From Thermomucor indicae-seudaticae (taxonomy: Eukaryota; Mucoromycota; Mucoromycetes; Mucorales; Lichtheimiaceae), in contig JSYX01000833.1 of the NCBI GenBank assembly GCA_000787465.1, forward strand, positions 1-11,581: DNA of 11,581 bases. The letters run 5' to 3'. The position numbers and the translations under genes were made by a program. The notes beneath the pieces are model-generated. The model searched no databases. It was not told the DNA's origin and saw only the letters and a list, made by a program, of their open reading frames with translations. Each line of letters starts with the position of its first letter. The stretch's first letter is position 1. Of the stretch, positions 1 through 6,975 are shown piece after piece.

Positions 1-1183
1 GCACAGGACTTCTACTGTTTACAGGTTTATTTTTTAAAGATTTGCCGTGATACAAAAGAAATCTAGCGCAGAGAAATTAGTCCATTTGTCAATTTGCTAC
101 AAAGCACGGTGAATACTTACGCCTGTATGCCCTGGGAAGGGCAGGTCCTGGGGCCGGCGCTAGGATTAAGAAAAGCTCAATAACTCACCCATACTCCTGC
201 CGTCTAGGCCCCACTGCCCGGAATGAAGAGGGATAACCCTATTGATGGTCATGAGGATATAGATCAATAGAACAATGGAACAGACAAATTTACCATCAGA
301 CGTCTGCAAGATGTTCTTGTCCTTGCGGATGCCGAGCTTGGATTATGTGTCTATATGGAATAAATGGTGTCAATAAGGGATCTTGGTATTCGGGTCAATA
401 ACCCATAATTACCAGATGCAGGTTGCACTCAATCCAAGCAGGAATGATAGGCCATCATCTTCCAAGCGTGGAAATGATAATGGAATCGATGTCATTGAGA
501 TGAAAGGTATCGCATATTGCTTCAGAAGACTGTTGAATGAGATAATAAAAATGTTGTCCAAGAAGAAAGTGAAATTTATTTTTCGTGCTTATTTAGCTTT
601 CTGGAGGCGTAAAATCATCTCGACAACAAAGAATTACTGACCAACATCCCTCAAAATAACTCACGAACAAATGCAAACTCTCTTACAGTCCTAGAACACC
701 CTCTGCAAATCCCAAAAACATATATCACAATAAACAATGACCTACATTTCACTCAATCAAATCCTTATTTATCCAAACATAGACGCACCAATTAACGACA
801 ATAATCTACATCTCGCCCTAACAAATGACTTGCCTCATCGCAGGCAAACTGAAACCTGACGCAGACACAATTTAATATTGCATGCAAAATGATCTATCAC
901 AAGCGTAAAAAGGAATGGGACTCAGCGCAAATGGTCTTCTGCGCGAAGCGCAAAAAGATCCTCAGCCCATGCAAATGTGAAGGAAATGATATATATTTCT
1001 ACAGACAGGACAGTCTAAAGGCCATCCAGGTACGCCAGTGTTTGCCAGTCCACCATTACAAAGGCCCCTATCCATAGCGCCACGGCGCGTACAGACCGAT
1101 CTCTTGACAAAGTGTCTGTTACGCGACTCACTCTTTACAAGAAAATCAGCAAAAACTCAGATCCAAACAGTTCCCTATAAACC
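1..1183. other. Left flank without a supported gene
   Basis: No open frame here has a start, a recognisable domain and usable splice sites together. The longest plus-strand frame (383-640, 85 codons) looks non-coding, with no domain and a Lys/Arg/Phe-rich AT-type composition. Two short minus-strand frames read more like protein, at 166-342 and about 1063-1134; they are listed as findings, not genes. The strip 641-840 is strongly depleted in G on the plus strand. The last part must hold the promoter of the gene starting at 1184, but I see no clear TATA box there. Confidence 0.6.
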
Positions 1184-1897
1184 ATGAGCCTTTGCGTTTC
1201 ACGACCCAGCTTTGCGTGTGTCCGGACCTTCAGACGCCTGTTCTCTACAACAAAGATTGACAACAATGACCCTATCCACCGCGTCGATCTGCGAGTAGGC
1301 AAAATTGTTAGCGTGGAAAAGCATCCCCAAGCCGACCACTTGTACATTGAACAAGGCAAATTGCATACTAGTGATATTTAAACAAGTCGCTCCTTACTGA
1401 CACCGGGCCTGTAGTCGATTTAAACGTGGAGGCAACAGATGCCGTTCCAAACCCACGGACCATCGTCAGTGGTTTGGCGCCTTTCATGTCGCAAGCATCT
1501 CTGCTGGTAAGGGCAACGCTCTTCTCTTCATCGAACGATTCTGAAATGTTTATTATCTAAGAACAAACGCGTCATCGTGGTCAGCAACATGAAGCCGAGT
1601 CGGTTCCGCGGCGTCTTGTCCCAGGGAATGCTGCTGGCAGCTTCCCAGGACGACAAGGTGGTAGAACTTTTAGAGCCTGCACCAGGTACACCGCTTGGTG
1701 AACGCGTTCAACTCGAGACAACAGAACCACTCAAGACACCCGATCCAGTCTTGAAGCCAAAACAACGCGTCTTTGAAACAGTGGCCAACTTTTTGCGGAC
1801 AAATGACGACAGAATCGCTACGTACAAGGGCATTCGATTGGTCACTTCAGCAGGTCCTGTAACATGCAAAAGCATCACCCAGGGCACCATTTCATAG
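1184..1897 (+). CDS. tRNA-binding domain protein (EMAP-II/AIMP1/Arc1-like), probably mitochondrial
   Basis: Three exons, 1184-1355, 1415-1506 and 1562-1897, give 199 residues. Residues 31-199 form an EMAP-II-type tRNA-binding OB fold. Landmarks are RVDLRVGKIVSVEKHP (33-48), PRTIVSGL (71-78) and NMKPSRFRGVLSQGM (97-111), aligning with the C-terminal half of human AIMP1 and yeast Arc1. In that family the fold binds tRNA and assists aminoacyl-tRNA synthetases. The first 24 residues are rich in Arg and Ser, lack acidic residues and contain RLF-ST (18-22), which fits a mitochondrial processing site with Arg at -3. Mitochondrial targeting is therefore an inference. The start ATG sits in ACCATGA. 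Intron 1 (1356-1414) uses a GC donor in AAG/GCAAAT, with a TACTGAC branch site before the CTGTAG acceptor. No GT donor retains the conserved YIEQ-VDL junction. Intron 2 (1507-1561) is GT-AG. No synthetase domain is attached. Confidence 0.88.
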
Positions 1898-1906
1898 AAA
1901 ATGATT

Positions 1907-2727
1907 CTAAAAGAAAAAGAACCTGTTCGTTACCGCAAAGATTCCTTTTAAGCTGCGTACCTCGGTCTTGAGAGCTACAGTCCCTTTATCAGAGGTTATT
2001 GGACCTGCTCTTGTAACCTAGCTATACTGGATGAAAGGTCTTTTGTCCAAGAGTTGCCTTCTTTTTTGTTGACTGCCACGGCGGCGGAAGCACGATGTAC
2101 AAGACGCGAAACTCTTTCGATTAATGCGGTCTGTTTCGCAGACAATTGATTTGCCATGCTTGCCAACAACAAGAGACTCTGGTCATCTTCCTCGTTTCGC
2201 TCTACGACTCTTTCTAATCTCCCCAGAGCGTTGCGATACTCTGTGATACAGGATCTGCTGGAAGCTCGTTACGGAGGTGGAAACGGGCAATGCAAGATGC
2301 AAAGCCGGCGGGAGGAGGGACAAGGCCAGTTAAATGGCCATTCGCTACAGAATCTAGTACTGTTCAGCTTTTACTTTGATGATGCCAATCACAGATACCA
2401 GAAATCGTTTTTTTGGCTAACATTTCCGACCAAGTTAATGTTCTACTGTTGAAGGAGTCACCTTTTTCTGTTGCATTGATGCCCGGCGAAAAGCCTCTAC
2501 GACTTTGGTTGTGTGAGCCCCCCTTTACTGCATAAAGGCGAGCGACCACCTTTGCAGTCTCTGCTGTCGGAACCTTGGGTGAAGAAAGAAAGCCTTCAGC
2601 AGGGCTTCTCGAGGCGGTCCTGGAGCCATGTTGTCGTTACTCATAGGCTGAGGGTCTTTGGATAGCATGTCGTTAAACTTTTGGTGGTGTCATTGTCCAT
2701 TGGTTTTGTCGGACGGCTATCGTCCAT
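1907..2727 (-). CDS. Unrecognised small coiled-coil protein (tentative gene model)
   Basis: I do not recognise this protein. The minus strand is open from 2268 to 1996 and reads as a heptad-rich helix with segments such as YRNALGRLERVVERNEEDD and SAKQTALIERVSRLVHRAS, so it looks coding. A second minus frame, 2607 to 2364, also reads like protein (PTAETAKVVARLYAVK). A consistent model has exons 2727-2679, 2593-2399, 2240-2028 and 1974-1907, giving 174 residues. An alternative first exon is 2668-2641, with donor GTAACG. The last intron (2027-1975, 53 nt) is typical in size, but the intron at 2398-2241 (158 nt) is longer than its neighbours and may be wrong. Without the last splice the protein would stop at 1996. 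The 5' end shares a short divergent region with the gene at 2879; the 3' end nearly touches the gene ending at 1897. The coil followed by Trp and a second coil faintly recalls Nup88-type tails, which is not enough to name it. Confidence 0.42.
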
Positions 2728-2878
2728 AGTGAACAAACAAGGTTGTATGCGTGGGCTAGCGAATACGAAGAATAAAAGAGGATAAGTGTTACTTTAAATG
2801 CTGACTCGCTTGTACTTCAACGGACCTTGAAACGGCGTAAACCTGCAGTCCAGCGACGCGACAAAGTTACAGTTTGAA
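2728..2878. promoter_or_regulatory. Short divergent intergenic region
   Basis: These 151 bases separate the tentative minus-strand coiled-coil gene from the enolase-phosphatase start at 2879 and would have to serve both. An AT-rich AATAAAAGAGG stretch lies near 2771. No classical TATA or CCAAT element is clear for the plus-strand gene. The assignment depends on the minus-strand model being right. Confidence 0.35.
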
Positions 2879-4003
2879 ATGGCGGATTACGATACAGTTG
2901 TACTCGACATTGAGGGCACCATCACGCCCATTACATTTGTCAAGGACACATTGGTACTAACCTGCGGATCCACACGGTGCCAGCGGATGAAGGTCGTTAA
3001 TGTTATGGCTATAGTTTCCCTTTGTCACGCGAGGCCTGGCGGCGTTCCTGGATCGGACATGGGGTACGCAGGAACTGGAGCAACACATTGAGCTTCTGAG
3101 AGAGCAGGTACAGGGTTTGGAGCGCAGAGAGAGGGTTTGCTGGTAAACATTGACAAGTTCGAGTGACACATATTATTCTACCCAGGCACAGCTGGATGTC
3201 AACAATGGCATAGCAGAAGCAGTCGTGATACCAAAGGATGGGTAAATATCAGGGCACGTTCAATGGAAATCGCAAGGAGGAGACTCATACATACGTCCTG
3301 AAAGCCCTGTTGAAGACATCAAAAAAGCCATCACCAAGAACATTGAGTGGCAAATGGCCGCAGATCGAAAGATAGGGGCACTCAAGTCTTTCCAAGGATA
3401 CATGTGGCGAGAGGGATATGCTAGTGGCGAGCTTCGGGGAGAGTAAGTTAAACTGAAGACGGGGTAACATTGAAGACAGATGTTCTGACTCAAGAAAAGG
3501 ATTTATGACGACGTCGTGCCCAAGTTAGACTCTTGGCGAGCTGCAGGCAAAATGTTATATATCTATTCGTCTGGTAGTGTCCTGGCTCAGAAGCTACTTG
3601 TTGGCCATTCCGATAAAGGTGATCTTTCGAGTGTGCGTATATTACCTTTTCCTTGTGGAGATAGAGAAAATAGCAGACCTTTGATTCACATGAATCCAGT
3701 ATTTCTCAGGCTACTTTGACACTTCCATCGGTTTGAAGGTTGAAACAGAATCATACAAGAATATTGCTCGGGAGCTAGGCACGGATCCCAGCCGAATCCT
3801 GTTTGTCAGTGACAATATCAAAGGTGAGTGAGTAGTGATATAGGCTGGTCAGACAGCATATAAACTCCTTTTTTGCATCAGAGATCCAAGCTGCTAAAGC
3901 AGCTGGTTATCAGGTGATTGTCTCTGATAGACCTGGTAATGCGCCTTTGGGACCTGAAAGCAAAGAGTTTCAAGTCATTACTTCATTTGATCAGATTGCG
4001 TAA
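2879..4003 (+). CDS. UTR4: Enolase-phosphatase E1 (methionine salvage, HAD family)
   Basis: Seven exons, 2879-2953, 3015-3107, 3186-3241, 3305-3442, 3500-3636, 3710-3823 and 3882-4003, give 244 residues, normal for the family (about 230-260). The enzyme is known to enolise and then dephosphorylate 2,3-diketo-5-methylthiopentyl-1-phosphate, yielding the acireductone of the methylthioadenosine salvage pathway. Visible HAD features are the nucleophile motif DIEGT (10-14), YSSGS with the phosphate-binding Ser (143-147), the KVETESY stretch (176-182) and the metal-binding SDN (200-202). QGYMWREGY in exon 4 and RPGNAPL near the C-terminus are also typical of the family. All introns are GT-AG and 57-78 nt. 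The donor of intron 5 is ambiguous: GTATAT at 3637 keeps two residues more than GTGTGC at 3631 and better fits the family spacing before YFDT. An AATAAA lies at 4005-4010, just after the stop. The next gene follows on the same strand 130 nt downstream. Confidence 0.95.
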
Positions 4004-4133
4004 AAATAAACATTCCTGCAAAAGGTGGCGCATGCTGCTGAGCAGCATATCAGTTCCTCGTCCGTGACGGTCCCTTCTTTTCTCCTTTTTCATTTTGGTC
4101 TGTTCTTCGACAATTTTTGCATACAGGAGGACA

Positions 4134-5223
4134 ATGGTGAATGTCTGTGTATTACCCGAAATGAAACAAAAGACGAAACGGCAACGGGATCATGTCTCGA
4201 TGAGGGTTCTACGGGACGAGCAATCCGGGACAGGACCTGAATTTGACCGGCACGACATTCTCTTGTGTGCAACGCGAGGACGAGTTTACGCCATACACAA
4301 GCAGGATGGACGCCGGCTATGGCGAGTCAAGTTACGTACAGGGTCATCCAGTGCGATCCAATCGATCTACGTTACAGAGAACGATAAAGTTTTAGTGGGT
4401 GGAAATGGAAGGGTGGCATGTATAGAGCTGATGACTGGATCGTTGGTGTGGATCCAAAAGATGCCAGTGAGTCACCCCGCCCCGCTTTCTTGTTTTACGT
4501 CCATTGACTTGCGGCTTCTTTTTTTTTTAGCGACGATGGTTATCTAATGAAGTCTCAGTGATCAGCGTGCCTGTGCTGTGCAGTATTATTGACGATAATG
4601 GCGATAAAGACCAGTTAATGGAAATCATTCAGCAATTGATATATGGCCCGCGGTCTTCTGCTGCAACAACAACTAGTAGTAGTGACAGTCCTTCGTCACC
4701 ACCTCCGTACGAGTGCAACAAGCCTACGCTCGTGATCGCGTCGACCTGGGGCCGGTGTTTTGCGTTTGACATTGCGACAGGTGAACAAGCATGGCGGTTT
4801 AATTGCCCAAAAGGCGGCTTTAATTTTCCATGCTTCTTACTGGAGGGACAAGGACCCGCCAAGTGCGATGTATATATTGGATGTGGCAAGATGGTGTACT
4901 GTCTAGAGGCAGCAACGGGTCAGCTAAAATGGCAGCAAAGGATCACCAATAGTTGGTTTACTTCGAACTACATGACCCTTGCCACACCCTGGAGTTCGCA
5001 ATTGGCCACTGAAACATTTACCGGAGGATTCCAGTCGCAGCCGTCGGTTCAGATCAAGGATTTGGAGGCAAAGATATCTATTACAATAAAAATGGCGCTG
5101 TCGTACGTTATTTGCTTCATCTTTTGTTGGTTTTGTGTGCAGATGATTCACCTATACTTGTACCTTCGTAGACTGCTTGTAGGAGGAATGAAACTAGGGT
5201 TTACACAATTTCCATCATGTTGA
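4134..5223 (+). CDS. PQQ-like (quinoprotein alcohol dehydrogenase-like) beta-propeller protein
   Basis: Exon 1 (4134-4466) and exon 2 (from 4531) are joined across a 64-nt GT-AG intron with a long T tract before its AG. Four propeller-type repeats of the form hydrophobic strand, G, aromatic-A-hydrophobic, D, TG, LxW are visible: residues 42-67, 86-110, 177-202 and 224-248. Examples are GRVYAIHKQDGRRLWRVKL and VYCLEAATGQLKW. A Ser/Thr/Pro-rich loop (about 153-170) separates the pairs. No signal peptide, quinone ligand set or catalytic motif is evident, so an enzymatic role is not supported; a scaffold or sensor role is equally possible. The 3' end is uncertain. If exon 2 runs on to the TGA at 5221-5223, the protein has 341 residues with a hydrophobic tail. 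If 5103-5142 is a 40-nt intron (GTACGT...GTGCAG), the protein ends at 5146 with 302 residues. The T-rich, membrane-like tail is what a translated intron usually looks like. Confidence 0.75.
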
Positions 5224-5334
5224 TTAATGAGTTTGTGTAAAAATATACGTACGAAAAACCGTTATTTCTTATTGTTTGAAAAGTTGATGAAGTATAGATT
5301 CGATATAGATGAAAACAAATTGTGTATACAATTA

Positions 5335-5338
5335 TGTG

Positions 5339-5376
<38 letters not shown>
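5335..5376. repeat. TG dinucleotide microsatellite
   Basis: About 42 bases of TG repeats, interrupted by two GC-containing units (TGCGTG). It lies in the tail-to-tail gap between the propeller gene and the membrane protein gene, so it is probably within or beside both 3' untranslated regions. Confidence 0.95.
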
Positions 5377-5379
<3 letters not shown>

Positions 5380-5404
5380 GGGATGGGATTAAGGTGTATC
5401 TAGT

Positions 5405-6603
5405 TTATTCTCCTTTCTTTTCACCTTCTTCTTCTTCATGATGTTTAGCTTCCACAAAGTTAACACCAAAGTGGCGATCGCGGTTGTACATGTATTGCCA
5501 GCCGAACGCAATCAGGAATAAAACGATCGTCATGGCAAGCATCGCATAGACCTTAGAGTCAATGTCGTATTTGACTCGGTGCAACGTGTTCTTATCGAGG
5601 ATGGACTTGGTACCAGCAAGATAGCCTGTATGAGCCAGCATGTCGATTCCCACGATAAAGATAAAAGCGCCCACAAAAGAAGTAGCAAACAGGACCACAT
5701 GGCGTTCCAAGAAGAACGTAATGCAAGCGAAAAGGAAGGCCAAGGCTACCAAAAAACAAGCCCGCGCCACGTCCTAAGCAAGAAATGTTAACACGGTAAC
5801 ATGTTTTGCTGCTATTACAACTACATGCCTGGGCTATAACCAAGTCTGACCGCCAAGAAAGGATAAACAGGGCCAAAGCAAGCCCGCCCATGCCTAAAGT
5901 CAATTGTGTGTATATGCCAACTTTCTTCATTTGTTTTGAACTTGTTACAAACCTCCTAGAAGATAAATGGATGCATTCCAAAAGAAGACAAACAGTATGG
6001 CTCCGAGAACACCGAGACCAGCTGGCACAGCAATCATCGTAATGTCATCGTCGATATAGCCCCCATGCGGTCGGCTGTTTGCCATGCCAACCCAAGTGAT
6101 GAGGCCTTAACTCCCTGTCGTTAATGAAGTCCCACTCGAAGTAACAATGGTAGCAAGATTTGGTTTACCGAATATAATGAAGCCAGAAACAGCCATGGTA
6201 GGGCGGAAGGCTCGGAAGCCAAAGACGATGAGATAGATTCCAAGGATAATAAGGATAGCACCGGCAACACCCATCTGTGATGTGATATAATCGTCACCGT
6301 AGATCCTTTCTATAGCACCTCCCGCGTTTAGAGACATCCTTCCCCTTGAAACGTTTCTTCTTACATACCTGAAACGGAGTATTGGGGTTCGTAGGTAGTC
6401 GAATGACGTGACCTTGCTGTCGTTGGACAATAATAATTATCGTCTTCATTATAGTAGTCGCTCTGTTGCTGACATTCAGTTGCTGTCGGTGAATCCCAAT
6501 TGTTGTCAACACCTCGTTCAAGAATTGGTGATGCATGTATCGTCGTTAAAAGGCTGACGATGGTGAGTATTAAGACTAAAAGGATACTACGGCGTGGCAT
6601 CAT
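5405..6603 (-). CDS. Seven-helix membrane protein with signal peptide, TM7S3/TMEM198-like (DUF4203) domain
   Basis: Five exons on the minus strand, 6603-6369, 6309-6169, 6105-5953, 5893-5829 and 5773-5405, give 320 residues. Residues 1-25 are a signal peptide (basic MMPRRS, a long Leu/Ile/Val core, then IHAS). Next comes a polar, Tyr/Asn/Asp-rich lumenal or extracellular stretch (about 26-90). Seven hydrophobic helices follow near 92-110, 115-135, 154-176, 178-190, 203-220, 224-245 and 273-291, and the tail is charged (EEEEGEKKGE). The pattern MGVAGAILIILGIYLIVFG followed by RAFRPTMAVSGFI is typical of TM7S3/TM198-like domains. The biochemical role in fungi is unknown to me. Introns 1-3 are GT-AG (59-63 nt). 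Intron 4 (5828-5774) has a GC donor, CAG/GCATGT, and an intact CTTAG acceptor; the available GT alternative creates an immediate stop. The gene converges on the propeller gene and lies downstream of the DUF1206 gene on the same strand. Confidence 0.87.
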
Positions 6604-6646
6604 CTAGCATCAAGCAAACAATGAGCCCGATGGAAATCCTCCATCT

Positions 6647-6656
6647 TTATTATATA
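6647..6656 (-). promoter_or_regulatory. TATA-like box
   Basis: The minus strand reads TATATAATAA about 44-53 nt upstream of the ATG at 6603. The position and sequence fit a TATA element for the signal-peptide membrane protein gene. It has only been read by eye. Confidence 0.5.
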
Positions 6657-6694
6657 GCGTTTCTTTAACATGCCTTTTTTCTCTCTTTGACAAC

Positions 6695-6732
6695 AAGAAA
6701 AGAGGAAGAAAGGAGAAAAGAAAGGAAAAGGA
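6695..6732. repeat. 38-nt uninterrupted purine tract
   Basis: Every base from 6695 to 6732 on the plus strand is A or G (AAGAAAGGAGAAAAGAAAGG in its core). On the minus strand this is a pyrimidine tract 92-129 nt upstream of the ATG at 6603, a common feature of fungal promoters. It may exclude nucleosomes or simply be low-complexity sequence. Confidence 0.85.
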
Positions 6733-6975
6733 TCTTTCATTCAGAAACTGGCAACTCGACTGAACTATATACGCGGCGGCGACGACAACAACAATAACAA
6801 TGTTATCACAGGTTTAATGTGGCCAGTAAACGGGGAAGGCCATATTTGGTGAATGTTTTCGGTAACCCAAGTTCACCCCTCATCTTGACATGTTCCAGGA
6901 CTACTTATAGTACTGGAAACAGCAATACTAAGATAATTCATGACAAGAGCTTTATAATAAACAGCAAACAAACAG

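Larger units (their letters stand above)
6604..6975. other. Intergenic region upstream of the seven-helix membrane protein gene
   Basis: These 372 bases lie between the stop of the DUF1206 gene and the start of the downstream minus-strand gene. They hold a TATA-like box, a long purine tract and a CNN-rich strip near 6770-6800 (short CGG and ACA triplet runs). The plus-strand open frame that begins around 6819 and runs into the DUF1206 gene has no domain and is antisense to a supported exon, so I treat it as a shadow. Confidence 0.6.

Noticed and set aside
1135..1359. Minus-strand frame of 74 codons over the start of the tRNA-binding gene.
   Set aside because: It is antisense to a conserved exon, has no domain and lacks splice or promoter support.
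2156..2452. Plus-strand frame of 98 codons starting with an ATG.
   Set aside because: The opposite strand gives a far more regular helical protein over its first half, and the plus-strand translation has no domain and a low-complexity end.
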